Shown here piece by piece: positions 17,328 to 27,507 of a DNA stretch of 64,000 nt. Numbering within the stretch: the stretch's first letter is position 1; every line of letters begins with the position of its first letter. Both the position numbers and the translations under genes were made by a program. The notes beneath the pieces are model-generated. The model was not told where the DNA came from and ran no database searches. It saw nothing but the letters and a program-made list of their open reading frames with translations. The DNA is taken from contig USDL01000003.1 in NCBI GenBank assembly GCA_900553365.1, forward strand, positions 24,926 to 88,925, in the 5' to 3' direction. The DNA is from an uncultured Clostridium sp. (GTDB lineage Bacteria; Bacillota; Clostridia; TANB77; CAG-508).

Positions 17328-18734
17328 ATGTTTAAATTTAAACGATTTTTTATTTTACTTTTATTATCTTTTGTTTTACTTTCTTCTGCTGTTCTTGCTA
17401 GTGATGAAGAGCAAATGGTTACAGTTGAAGCCCCAACAACCACAGCAGCAGTAGAACAAAAGCCTACTACTATTGATGAAGATGTTTTCGTTTCAAATGA
17501 GGAATCTTATTCTTTAAGTGATATTATTATGGGAAACATTTTTGCTTCTGCTAATAAGTTTACTACTAATCCAAGAAATAATGGTGGTATAATTAATGGT
17601 AATCTATTCTTAATGTCTCAAAATGCTACTATTCAATCTGATGTTGTTTATTCAAATAATAAAGATAAAAAGGGTAATGCTATAATCGATTCTATTAATT
17701 CAAGATCTGTAATTAATGGAAATGTTTACGTTTTAGCAGATTCTTTTACTATTGAAGCTGGTTCTGAAGTTCACGGAGATATATATGCTATAGCTAATTC
17801 TGTAAATATTGGCCCTAATGTAGTTGTTGATGGCAGTATTTTTGTAATTACTAGTGATATGACTTTAAATGGCCAAATAAAAGGTTCTGTTTATGCACAA
17901 GTTAGAAACTTTACAATGGATTATTACTGTTATATTCAAAAAGATTTGAATTTAGCAGCTTATGATGCTTCTCTTGATGGTATAGTAAATAGAACTGCTT
18001 CTATTACAGCAACAAACAATTTAATAACACAAAATAATTTTAAAGTAAATGCAAATCTTTTAGTAGATTATGCAGAAGATTTTAAATTTTCTGGTAAAGT
18101 TGCAGGTAATGCAAAAATTAATGCACAAAATTTAATTTTTACAAATACTGATGCAAATTGCTCTATAGATGGAGACTTAGATTATGCAACTCCTCATGAT
18201 ACTGCAATTCCAGAAGGAGTTGTTGCTGGTAAAGTTACAACTTCTAAGTTTGTTGATGTTTCAAGCAACAATACTTCAAAAGTAATATTTGCTTCATTAT
18301 TTGACTTAGTTGCTTTACTAGTTTATGTTTTTGCAGTAGTTTTCTTTGCTAAACTATTTGCTCAAAAGGCTTTAAGCAAACTACCAGAATTCAATACTGC
18401 TAATGTTTTTAAAGCTTTTGGTATTGGCCTTGCTTCATTTATTGCAATCTTTATTATATTTGTTGGATTATGTTTATTAAGCGTAGGTATTCATTTAGCT
18501 TTCTTTATGGTTGTTGCTTACTTATTCTTATTAGGATTAGCTTTACCTCTATTCTTAAATAAGATTGCAGACATTCTTAATATAAGACTAAATTCTTATA
18601 TTAAACTATTAATTGTAGTTGTTGCATTTTACGTTATAACACTAATTCCTGTATTAGGTGCATTTGTATCATTTATATCAATGACAGTTGGAATTGGCCA
18701 AATACTATTAGGATTTTTTAATAGAAAAAATTAA
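17328..18734 (+). CDS. exported polymer-forming (bactofilin-like) membrane protein
   Basis: About 468 residues. A signal peptide (RFFILLLLSFVLLSSAVLAS) is followed by a Thr/Pro linker. A right-handed beta-helix region then runs from about 85 to 300, with repeated short GNVYVLADSF/GDIYAIANSV-type turns as in polymer-forming cytoskeletal proteins. About four membrane spans occupy the last 150 residues. Bactofilins are usually cytosolic; here the helix would lie outside the membrane. The start at 17328 follows AGGAGG. Exact function unknown, perhaps envelope scaffolding. Confidence 0.75.
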   Translation: MFKFKRFFILLLLSFVLLSSAVLASDEEQMVTVEAPTTTAAVEQKPTTIDEDVFVSNEESYSLSDIIMGNIFASANKFTTNPRNNGGIINGNLFLMSQNATIQSDVVYSNNKDKKGNAIIDSINSRSVINGNVYVLADSFTIEAGSEVHGDIYAIANSVNIGPNVVVDGSIFVITSDMTLNGQIKGSVYAQVRNFTMDYYCYIQKDLNLAAYDASLDGIVNRTASITATNNLITQNNFKVNANLLVDYAEDFKFSGKVAGNAKINAQNLIFTNTDANCSIDGDLDYATPHDTAIPEGVVAGKVTTSKFVDVSSNNTSKVIFASLFDLVALLVYVFAVVFFAKLFAQKALSKLPEFNTANVFKAFGIGLASFIAIFIIFVGLCLLSVGIHLAFFMVVAYLFLLGLALPLFLNKIADILNIRLNSYIKLLIVVVAFYVITLIPVLGAFVSFISMTVGIGQILLGFFNRKN

Positions 18735-18758
18735 GCTGGTGCTTTGAACAAAAAAACA

Positions 18759-18788
18759 ACTTTTCCACAGGATTTCCTGTGGAAAAGT
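18759..18788. terminator. bidirectional terminator
   Basis: ACTTTTCCACAGGA pairs perfectly with TCCTGTGGAAAAGT around a two-base loop, between the convergent bactofilin-like and rpe genes. Confidence 0.9.
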
Positions 18789-18789
18789 G

Positions 18790-19449
18790 TTATTTTTTTA
18801 GCTCTTTTATAGTTTTTTTATAGTCATCTGAGTTTATTATACAGCTTCCTACTACCATTATGTCTACTCCTGCATCTTTTAATATAGCTGCATTTTCAGT
18901 ATTAATTCCTCCATCCGCTTCTATAAATGTTTCTAAATTATTTTGATATATATACTCTTTTAATTTTCTTATTTTTTCTATTGTTTCTGGGATTAGTTTT
19001 TGTCCTCCCTTTCCTGGCTCAACAGTCATCATTAAAAATAAGCTTAATTGTGGAAGAAATTCATAAATTTCCTCTATTTTTGTTTTTGGTTTTATTGATA
19101 ATCCACATTGTATATCATTTTCCTTAAGGTATTGTAAAGTTTTCTTTATTTCCTTTTTATCCTTAAATGCCTCATAATGAATTGTTATAAAGTGTGGTTT
19201 TAGTTCTAAATATTGCTCTATGTATTCTTGCACATTTTCTACCATAAGATGTACATCTAATGGTATATTTGAAATATGTTTTATGCTATTTGCATAATCG
19301 TACATTAGTTCTGTTGTATTCTTTTCTACGAAATTGCCATCCATTACATCAATATGATAATAATCGGTTTTAGCAACCTCTAAATCGTAAAAAGTTTTCA
19401 TTGCATTTTCTTTATCTACATTTAAAATTGAAGTTGAAATTTCTACCAT
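18790..19449 (-). CDS. rpe: ribulose-phosphate 3-epimerase family protein
   Basis: 219 residues of the RPE TIM barrel. Metal and catalytic elements are present: HIDVMDGNFV, VHLMVEN, TIHYEA and the phosphate-binding EADGGIN and VVGSCI. The usual MSVNPGFGGQ loop reads MTVEPGKGGQ. This is a notable change at the active-site flap, so the substrate may be another ketose phosphate (the family includes allulose-6-phosphate epimerases). The ATG at 19449 has AAAGGAGG upstream. Confidence 0.83.
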   Translation of the reverse strand: MVEISTSILNVDKENAMKTFYDLEVAKTDYYHIDVMDGNFVEKNTTELMYDYANSIKHISNIPLDVHLMVENVQEYIEQYLELKPHFITIHYEAFKDKKEIKKTLQYLKENDIQCGLSIKPKTKIEEIYEFLPQLSLFLMMTVEPGKGGQKLIPETIEKIRKLKEYIYQNNLETFIEADGGINTENAAILKDAGVDIMVVGSCIINSDDYKKTIKELKK

Positions 19450-19517
19450 ATTCTTCCTCCTTTGTTTTATTGTATAATAAATCAAACTAAATTGCAATGC
19501 ATTTTATTATTTTTTTA

Positions 19518-19793
19518 TTATAAGTTCCATTGCACTATTGACACTATATCTGCTATATATTGGCCTAGTATTGGTATATTTAGTTTTATTAATTTTTGTA
19601 ATAAGTACACTATTATTGATGATATTATTGTTACACCAATTCCAATCCCTACTCCTCTTGATATTCCTGCTAATAGGTTTCTCTTTATTATTTCTTTCTT
19701 GCTTCCCATTAAGTAAGATATTTCCATTATGCCAGATTTATCAAGTTTTTCATTTAAGTTATCTATTTTTTTATTTATCTTTTTATTAAACAT
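19518..19793 (-). CDS. DUF5665-like small membrane protein
   Basis: 91 residues: a charged N-terminus, then SYLMGSKKEIIKRNLLAGIS and one long membrane segment (GVGIGIGVTIISSIIVYLL). This arrangement fits the DUF5665 family of spore formers; function unknown. It follows the UPF0182 gene on the same strand, with a terminator between them. Confidence 0.65.
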   Translation of the reverse strand: MFNKKINKKIDNLNEKLDKSGIMEISYLMGSKKEIIKRNLLAGISRGVGIGIGVTIISSIIVYLLQKLIKLNIPILGQYIADIVSIVQWNL

Positions 19794-19795
19794 AA

Positions 19796-19828
19796 GAAAA
19801 ACACCCTATTTTATTTTGGGTGTTTTTC
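19796..19828. terminator. intrinsic terminator
   Basis: GAAAAACACCC pairs with GGGTGTTTTTC around an 11-base loop, between the UPF0182 gene and the DUF5665-like gene. It terminates minus-strand transcription of the UPF0182 gene. Confidence 0.8.
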
Positions 19829-19833
19829 TGTTT

Positions 19834-22603
19834 TTATATACCTTGTTTATTGCTTTGGCTAACATTTTCTTGTTCCTGAGCTTTTTTATTTTGTTCTTCT
19901 TCATTTTTTAGCTTTTCTAATTCATTTATTAAGCTTTGCAACTTTTCTATATCTTGTCCTACAAGTGCCCAGTTATTGCTCTTGTTTGATTCAGTTAAGT
20001 TATTGTTTGCTTTTATTATTTCGTCTATTAAGTCTTCTATATTTCCTGTTTCTATTTTTATACTTACAGCATCTTGTGATAATAGATTTGCTAAAGCTTC
20101 TCTTATATTATTTCCTATTGCAACTTTGTTGCCTGAAGCAACAATAACCTTTTTTAATATTGGTGATGTTTTATTTTCATTTTGCAGAACTTGGAATATT
20201 GGTTCTACATATAGTAAAGTATTGTTTACAGGAATTACTATAATATTTTTTTCGATTTTTGCTCCCATAACTTCTATTGCATTTAATTCTGCTGATATTT
20301 TTTCATCCTGCTCAACTAATGTATCTAGTTGTAGAGTTCCAAGTATTGCAACATCTTTATTAAATTTATATAGTTTTAGCACCTTTTCCCCATTTTCATT
20401 GCATGAACCTACTAAGTAGCTATTAATATTTTGCTTTTCTGTTATTGTATATGGTATAACTAATCCTAATTTTTCTTTATCACTGTCTACTGTTTTTACA
20501 AGTGTATAATATGGTTTTATGTCTGTTCCTATTAATGTAGTTACTTTACTTGTATTTTCTTTTGCTGTATCCCAAACATCATCTGACCTGTATAATACTT
20601 CTGGCTGTACTTCATGATATTGTTTTAATATATCTGCTTGAATATTGTATAAATATTCTGGATATACAAAATGTTTTGATATATCTTCTGGTATTTTTGC
20701 GTCTTTATCTTCAAATAGGCTTGGATACATTTTCCAATATGCCATTATTATTGGGTCTGTTCTATCTGTTATATAGAACTTCATTGTCCCATCATAGCTA
20801 TCTACTATTACTTTTGCTGAGTTCCTTATGTAGTTTATTTTCTTTACTGTGCCATTGTCTTGAATTAAGTTTGTAACTTGTGAATATGGATAACTATTTG
20901 ATGTTGTGTAACAATCAATTACCCATACCATTTTCCCTGAATCTGTTATTACCATGTATGGATTTTCATCATATTGTAAATATGGTAAAACTTTTTTTAC
21001 TCTTTGTAATATATTTCTTTTTATTATTATATTACTTTCAGAATTAATATTTGAAGAAAATGCAAGCTTTATTTTTCCTTCTTTTATTCCTAAAACTAAT
21101 CTATCTAAGAAACCTAGTTGTATTCCTGCTTTTCCATTATATGTGTTGTAGCTATTGCTTGTACTAGTTAGAGGGTAATCATATTCTGTTTTTTCATTTT
21201 TATTTGTGGCAATTACCTCATTTGTTTGTAAGCCAAAATAAATTCTTGGTTCTTTTATTCTTATATTCTCATCTGTATCTACAAAGTTGCTCTTTATATA
21301 CTTTAATGCTCCTATCTCTGAAGTTGTTGAAGCAGATGTTATTATTGCTCCATATCCATGTGTATATTCATGCATTTTATTGTTATAAGTTCTTGTTTCA
21401 TTACTTATTATTTCGCGTGGGCTTACATATACTAAAGTTTCTTTTCCATCTACATCATACACTCCTACACCGTGTTGAATCAAAAGTGTAAAAGCCTAAG
21501 CTTGTTTGATGTTCTTCTAAGTGTGATAATACCCTTGTTTTATTGTATATATTGATATTATCTACAACGTTTTCATTTTGTTGAATATCATTTGCTGTTA
21601 TAGTTCCTGTATTTTGTAAGTCGATTTCCTCTATATTTATATCATAAGCTTGTTTTGTATATTTAATATTTTCAGCAATATAGTTTTTTTGGTTATCTAA
21701 TTCATTTCTTTTTACATAAGTAACATCTACTAATATTACTACTAAAAATAGCACAACTAGATAAATTGGTATTTGTAAAACTGCATAGCAAGCTTTTCTA
21801 TATTCTTGCTTTCTGGTTTTTATTAATGCTCTTATTGCATTTATTACTATAAATACTGAGAAGATAATATATCCCCATTTTTTTATTGTTACATCTATAA
21901 AACCTGCACCATAAAGTGATGTACCGTTTTGAGTTGTAGTAAATTTACCCAATACAATTTCTTGGACTGTAATTATTGATAATATTGAAATTGCAAGTAG
22001 TATTAAAAATATATTTGTTACAATTTGTTTTATAAAAGTATTCTTTTTTAGTGTATCCATATTTATGCCTTGATTAAAAAATTTATGAAAACATATTACA
22101 TAATATACTGTTATATGTAAACACATTACTGCCATTACAATTATAAAACTATATAGTATTGCCTCGATAAATGGCTTTTGGAACACATAATATCCAATAT
22201 CTAGATTAAATACTGGCTCTGTTCTTGCAAAAAAAGTTCTATTAAAGAAAAGTATTGCTTTTTCTGTAATTGTGCCTGAAAATATTAATCCTGCAATGGT
22301 TGCATAAGCAAAAGATATTGATTTATTAGGAAGTTTTGGCATTTCTTTTTTATCTTCATTGAAAAACTTTTTTAGTCCTTTTTTTACAAAAGCTGTTGTT
22401 ATATAGCTTAATAAATATATGATTGCAAAACTTGCTAAAAACACATAAGTTCTTTGTTTTAAATTGTGTTTAAATATTTCCAAATATTGTTCTCCTATGC
22501 TTAGAATCTGTAGGTATTCTCCTCTTATGTTTATAATACTATATATTGCAAATATTATAAGAAATAAAATTACAAATATCTCTCTTTTCCTTATTTTTTT
22601 CAT
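19834..22603 (-). CDS. UPF0182 family membrane protein, with CGG +1 site
   Basis: Without recoding the reading frame stops at 21455 after 382 residues, and a second frame covers 21483-19834. In the first frame an in-frame CGG occurs at 21472-21470. Skipping its C gives FYTFDSTGVGVYDVDGKETL and joins both parts into 922 residues, the usual UPF0182 (COG1615) length. The N-terminal third has seven membrane spans. The remainder is a large extracytoplasmic domain with the family's YTHGYGAI and YVSPREI segments. The C-terminal tail is Gln/Asn-rich and coiled. Function is unknown in the family. The start at 22603 follows TTGGAGG. Confidence 0.88.
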
Positions 22604-22615
22604 TTAAACCTCCAA

Positions 22616-23521
22616 TTATATTATTGCATCCACAAATTCTTGTGAATTGAATACCTCCATATCATCTATCTTTTCTCCTACACCAACGAATTTTACTGGT
22701 ATAGAATTTTCGTTTACTATTCCTACTACTACTCCACCTTTAGCTGTACCATCTAATTTTGTAAGTATTAGTCCTGTTATTGGTACTACTTCTTTAAATG
22801 CTTTTACTTGTATAATTGCATTTTGCCCAGTTGTTGCGTCTATTACCATTAGGGTTTCTTTTGAAGCTTCTGGTAATTCTTTTTCTATTACTTTACCTAT
22901 TTTTAATAGCTCGTCCATTAGATATTTTTTAGTGTGTAATCTTCCTGCTGTGTCACATATTAATACATCCGCATTTTTTTCTTTTACAATTCTTATAGCG
23001 TCAAATACAACTGCTGCTGGGTCTGAGCCTTCTTGCCTTTTTACTATGTCAACACCTGCACGATTTGCCCAAATTTCAAGTTGTTCCACTGCTGCTGCTC
23101 TAAATGTATCTGCTGCTGCTACTACTACTTTTTTTCCTTGTTTTTTTAAGTTATTTGCAATTTTTCCAATCGAAGTTGTTTTTCCTACTCCATTTACTCC
23201 AACTACTAAAATAACTGCTGGAGATGTTTTTAATTCTAGTCCATTTGGTACTTTATCTAATATTGCCTGCATTTCCTCTTTTAAAGCAGTTTTTACGCCT
23301 TCTTCATCTGTTATTTTTTCTAGTTTTATTCTATTTCTCAATTTTGATATAATTTCTGTTGCTGTTTCTACTCCAATATCAGACATTATTAAGATTTCTT
23401 CTAGCTCATCTAATAACTCTTCATCTACTTTTCTAAAGTTACTAAAAACACTATTTATCTTATCATTTAGTGAATCACGTGTTTTTCCTAATCCTTGTTT
23501 TAATTTATCGAAAAATCCCAT
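22616..23521 (-). CDS. ftsY: signal recognition particle receptor FtsY
   Basis: 301 residues: NG domain only, without the long acidic A domain, as in many Gram-positive FtsY. GTPase motifs are GVNGVGKTTSIGKIA (G1), DTFRAAAVEQL (G2), DTAGRL (G3), TKLDGTAKGG (G4) and the closing GVGEKIDDM. It docks SRP-ribosome complexes at the membrane. GGAG precedes the ATG. It may be co-transcribed with the UPF0182 gene 13 bases downstream. Confidence 0.97.
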   Translation of the reverse strand: MGFFDKLKQGLGKTRDSLNDKINSVFSNFRKVDEELLDELEEILIMSDIGVETATEIISKLRNRIKLEKITDEEGVKTALKEEMQAILDKVPNGLELKTSPAVILVVGVNGVGKTTSIGKIANNLKKQGKKVVVAAADTFRAAAVEQLEIWANRAGVDIVKRQEGSDPAAVVFDAIRIVKEKNADVLICDTAGRLHTKKYLMDELLKIGKVIEKELPEASKETLMVIDATTGQNAIIQVKAFKEVVPITGLILTKLDGTAKGGVVVGIVNENSIPVKFVGVGEKIDDMEVFNSQEFVDAII

Positions 23522-23545
23522 GTTAATCTCCTTTTATTGTTTTTT

Positions 23546-23566
23546 GGGGCGTATGCTATACGCCCC
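23546..23566. other. GC-rich hairpin between prkC and ftsY
   Basis: GGGGCGTAT-GCT-ATACGCCCC is a perfect 9-bp stem with a three-base loop, unusually GC-rich for this chromosome. In the minus-strand RNA it is followed by A-rich sequence, not U, so it is not a typical terminator. It lies about 25 bases before the ftsY start and may stabilise the processed ftsY message. Confidence 0.5.
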
Positions 23567-23589
23567 TTAAGTTATTCTCTTATAAATTT

Positions 23590-25584
23590 TTAAGGAATGT
23601 TTATTGTTGTTTGTGCATTTAAGTTTAAGTCTTTTCTTGCTTTTACAGTTCCATCTATCTTAACTGTAATTCTTACTGTTCCTTCTCCATCAAAGCCTAC
23701 TGTAACATTGGTTAAGTCTTCACTAACATCCTTTGATTCTACTTGTACATCATCTACTAAAACTACCAATTTTACTTTGCTTGGCTGATTTGCTAAAACT
23801 TCTTTTTCTACTTCCTTTTCTTCTCCTGTTTCTGGATCTTTTATTTTTTCTTTAATTTTCTTATATGTTGGTTCATATCCTGTAAGGCTTGCAACATTAA
23901 TATTTATTGTTCCATGTACCATTGCTTGATATTCATTTATTGTTATTGTTATTTCTGAGTTTTTACTTACCATACTTTTTGCTGATATGTTTTGACCTAC
24001 TACTCCATTGCCTTTACTTGAGTCTTTTATTTTATCGGTTCTTATCCATTTTAGCTTTGCTTCTGCAATTTTTGCTTTTGCTTCATCTTCTGAAAGTCCT
24101 TTTAAATCTGGTACTTCTACTTGTTCTATTCCTAAACTTGCTTTTACTTTTACTTTGCTTCCTACTAGAATTTCTTCTCCTTCTTGTTTATCTTGTTCAA
24201 TTATTATTCCTGCTTCAACTTCATCACTATATTCTTCTTCTAGTTCCATTTCTAAGCCTAATTCTTTTAATTCTTTTCTTGCTTCATCCTTTGTTTTGCC
24301 TACTAATTTTGTAACTTTTACAAGTTCTTGACCTTTGCTTATTATAACATTTATTGTGCTTCCCTCTTTTACTGTAAATGCAAAATTTTCTTGGTATTTT
24401 GGGTCTTGTGATATTATTTTTCCTTCTGGAACTTCTGGATCATATTTTTCTTCTTGAATTTTTACTGTAATTTTTGATTCTGCAACTTTTGCTTTTGCCT
24501 CATCAAATGTTAAGCCTACAAGCTTTGGTAATGCAACATCTTTTGGTTGTTTTGAGTTAAGAACTCCTAGTGTTATAGCTATTGTTGAAATAAATACTAT
24601 TAAAAATATAATTCCAATTAATGCTGCTTTTACAAATTTATGCTCTTCTAAAAATCTATTAAATTTTGCAAATTTTCCTTCTTTTGCTCTTTTGGCAGTT
24701 CCAGTTCCTTCTTTCTTGCTTGGTTCTGTATCTTCTGCAACTCTAGATACTCCAATTTCTGGATTTTTTATGATTCTATCTAAATCTTCAATCATTTCTG
24801 TTGCTGAACTGTATCTTTGATTTGGATCTTTTTGCATTGCTTTCATGATTAAGTTATTTAAACTTTGTGGAATAGCTGGATTTAGAACTATTGGTTCTAT
24901 TGGTTTTTCTTGCATGTGTTTTAATGCTACTGATACTGGTGTATCAGCATCAAAAGGTACTCTTCCTGTTACCATTTCATATAGCACAACTCCTAGAGAA
25001 TAAAGGTCTGATTTTGCATCTGTATATCCTCCACGTGCATGTTCTGGTGAGAAATAGTGTACTGAACCTATTGTTGTTCCAAAGGCTGTGATTGTTGAGT
25101 TTGATACTGCTTTTGCAATTCCAAAATCAGTTACTTTTGCTGTTCCATCTTCTGTTATTATTATATTATGTGGTTTTATATCTCTATGAATTATGTTGTT
25201 TTTATGTGCTGTTTCTAGGGCCTGAGCTATTTGTTTTGCTATTTTTACAGACCATTTCCAGCCCATTCTTCCATCTTCAACAATTATTTCTTTTAGAGTT
25301 TTGCCTTTTATTAATTCCATTACAATATAATATAAACTACCTTCTTTGCCAACATCATAAACTGATACAATATTAGGATGTGTAAGGCTTGCTGCTGATT
25401 CTGCCTCTGTATTAAATCTTTTTATGAATTCATTATCTGTTGTATATTCTTCTCTTAAAACTTTTACTGCTACATATCTTTTTAATACTAAATCTCTAGC
25501 CTTATATACTGTTGCCATTCCTCCGCTTCCTATTTTTTCTATAAGTTCATATCTACTTCCAAGTACTTTCCCTTCTACATTCAT
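23590..25584 (-). CDS. prkC: PASTA-domain serine/threonine protein kinase
   Basis: 664 residues. The kinase domain (about 10-275) has GSGGMATVYKARD, the VAVKVL lysine, HRDIKPHNI, DFGIAKA and SPEHARGG; Thr residues in the activation loop (STITAFGTTIG) suit autophosphorylation. One membrane segment follows (about 320-343), then three PASTA repeats (about 350-560) that bind muropeptides. A further C-terminal domain contains a Lys/Glu-rich loop. PrkC senses peptidoglycan fragments and in Bacillus promotes germination. It is the last gene of the rlmN-prpC-prkC operon. Confidence 0.96.
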   Translation of the reverse strand: MNVEGKVLGSRYELIEKIGSGGMATVYKARDLVLKRYVAVKVLREEYTTDNEFIKRFNTEAESAASLTHPNIVSVYDVGKEGSLYYIVMELIKGKTLKEIIVEDGRMGWKWSVKIAKQIAQALETAHKNNIIHRDIKPHNIIITEDGTAKVTDFGIAKAVSNSTITAFGTTIGSVHYFSPEHARGGYTDAKSDLYSLGVVLYEMVTGRVPFDADTPVSVALKHMQEKPIEPIVLNPAIPQSLNNLIMKAMQKDPNQRYSSATEMIEDLDRIIKNPEIGVSRVAEDTEPSKKEGTGTAKRAKEGKFAKFNRFLEEHKFVKAALIGIIFLIVFISTIAITLGVLNSKQPKDVALPKLVGLTFDEAKAKVAESKITVKIQEEKYDPEVPEGKIISQDPKYQENFAFTVKEGSTINVIISKGQELVKVTKLVGKTKDEARKELKELGLEMELEEEYSDEVEAGIIIEQDKQEGEEILVGSKVKVKASLGIEQVEVPDLKGLSEDEAKAKIAEAKLKWIRTDKIKDSSKGNGVVGQNISAKSMVSKNSEITITINEYQAMVHGTININVASLTGYEPTYKKIKEKIKDPETGEEKEVEKEVLANQPSKVKLVVLVDDVQVESKDVSEDLTNVTVGFDGEGTVRITVKIDGTVKARKDLNLNAQTTINIP

Positions 25585-25624
25585 TTTTTTATCATTCCTT
25601 TCATGAGATAATTAATGTTTTTGC

Positions 25625-26356
25625 TTAATTTACAATTATAATGGTTGTAATATTATCATATCCACCTAATTGTTTTGCTTTATTTATTAAATTTTTTGTT
25701 GCATTTGGAATATCTTGTGTAATTATATTATATATTTCTTGTTCTGCTATCATATTTGTTAGTCCATCTGAGCAAATTAAAATTATATCATTTGGATTAA
25801 AACCTTTAACCATAATATCTGGTTCAATTTCTGGCTCACATCCTAATGCTTTCATTAGCATGTTCTTTTTTGGGTGATGAATTGCCTCTTCTTTAGTTAT
25901 TGTTCCATCTTTTATCAATTTCTGTACATAACTATGGTCGGTTGTTATTTTTCTCATAATCCCTTGTCTTATTCTATAAATTCTACTATCTCCAATATGG
26001 CCGATAAATGCTCTATTATTATATATTAAGCATACTTCAACAGTAGTACCCATTTGTTCTAATTCTTTTTCTTCTCTTGATTTTTCATATACTATTTTGT
26101 TAGATTCTTGCATTGCATTTTTTATTAATTCCATTAATTCTTCTTTTGTGTATTGTTTTTTATCTTCGAAATTCTTTTTTATGTATTCGGCTACTCCTAT
26201 ACAGGCTAAGCGACTTGCTATTTCTCCTCCTGTATATCCTCCCATACCGTCTGCTAATATGCATAATTTATAATTGTCATTTTCCTCCGATATATAGTAA
26301 GCATCTTGATTTATTTGTCTTACCATACCTATATCTGTATCAGCATATATTCTCAT
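25625..26356 (-). CDS. prpC: PP2C-type protein phosphatase
   Basis: 243 residues with all PP2C metal-binding motifs: NQDAYYI, LADGMGGYTGGEIAS, GHIGDSRIYR, CSDGLTNM and DNITTIIIV. It reverses phosphorylation by the adjacent PASTA kinase. Its ATG overlaps the rlmN stop codon (ATGA), so translation is coupled. Confidence 0.95.
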   Translation of the reverse strand: MRIYADTDIGMVRQINQDAYYISEENDNYKLCILADGMGGYTGGEIASRLACIGVAEYIKKNFEDKKQYTKEELMELIKNAMQESNKIVYEKSREEKELEQMGTTVEVCLIYNNRAFIGHIGDSRIYRIRQGIMRKITTDHSYVQKLIKDGTITKEEAIHHPKKNMLMKALGCEPEIEPDIMVKGFNPNDIILICSDGLTNMIAEQEIYNIITQDIPNATKNLINKAKQLGGYDNITTIIIVN

Positions 26357-27385
26357 TTACTCACCTCTTTTTTTCTAAGTTGTCCACATGCTGCATCTAT
26401 ATCTGAGCCTAGTTCTCTTCTTACAGTTGCAACTATTCCCTTTGAATTCAAATAATCTCTAAATTTCATAATATTCTCATTACTACTTTTTGTAAATTTG
26501 CCATCTTCAATTTTATTTATTGGTATTAAATTTACATGACATAACATTCCCTTTAGTAATTCTGCAAGCTCTTTTGCATCTTGAATATTATCATTATTGT
26601 CCTTTGCTAACGCATATTCAAATGATATTCTTCTGTTTGTTTTCTCTATATAATATTTACACGCCTTTATTAACTCTTGAATGTTGTATAAATTATTTAC
26701 TGGCATCATTTTGCTTCTTTTCTCGTTTGAGCTACTATGAAGTGATATTGATAATGTGCATTGTATATTCTCATCTGCTAATTTATATATATTAGGTACT
26801 AATCCACTTGTTGAAATGCTTATATGCCTTGCTCCCATATTTATTCCTTTAGGATTATTTAGTATTCTTATTGCTTTCATTACATTATCATAATTATCTA
26901 ATGGTTCTCCTATCCCCATAAATACTAAATTTGAAATATGTATTTTTTCGTCTCTTTCAATGGCTAGTAACTGTTCTACAATTTCTCCTGCCTCTAAACT
27001 TCGTGCAAATTTTACACCTGTTGATGCACAAAATTTACAACCCATTTTGCATCCCACCTGTGATGATACACATATTGTTTTTCCGTATTTATATTCCATC
27101 AATACAGATTCTATTGCATTGTTATCAAGAATATCAAATAGATATTTTTTTGTTCCATCTTTTGATACTTGTTTTGTTATAATTTTAAATGTATGTAAAT
27201 CAAATTGCTCTTTTAGCTTCTCTCTTAAGGCTTGTGATAAATTCGTCATTTCATCAAAACTTGTAACATTTTCTTTATATATCCAAGAAAAAATTTGCTC
27301 TGCCCTATATTTCTTTTCTCCGTAGTTCTTCAAGTTTTTCTTTTAGTTCTTCTAAATCGTAATTTTTTATATTTTCTTTTAACAT
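26353..27385 (-). CDS. rlmN: 23S rRNA (A2503) / tRNA methyltransferase RlmN, with CGG +1 site
   Basis: The ATG at 27385 has AAGGAATTAT upstream and begins MLKENIKNYDLEELKEKLEE. At codon 22 an in-frame CGG (27322-27320) is followed in that frame by a stop five codons later. Skipping the C gives ELGEKKYRAEQIFSWIY, the conserved RlmN N-terminal helix, and a 343-residue protein, the family's usual length. Without this the gene would have to start at a TTG and would lack its N-terminal domain. The radical SAM motif CKMGCKFCAST and the C-terminal Cys region (DIDAACGQL) are present. Confidence 0.93.
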
Positions 27386-27461
27386 ATAATTCCTTCTATT
27401 TTTAAAATTTTACGAATATATTGTACCATATATCTAAAATTTATACAAGTTAAAAAGCAAT

Positions 27462-27487
27462 AAAAAATCCGCTTTTGCGGATTTTTT
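27462..27487 (-). terminator. terminator of the pilus operon
   Basis: AAAAAATCCGC pairs perfectly with GCGGATTTTTT around a TTTT loop, directly after the pilC stop codon. Confidence 0.88.
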
Positions 27488-27507
27488 ATTTATATTTTTA
27501 ATTACCT

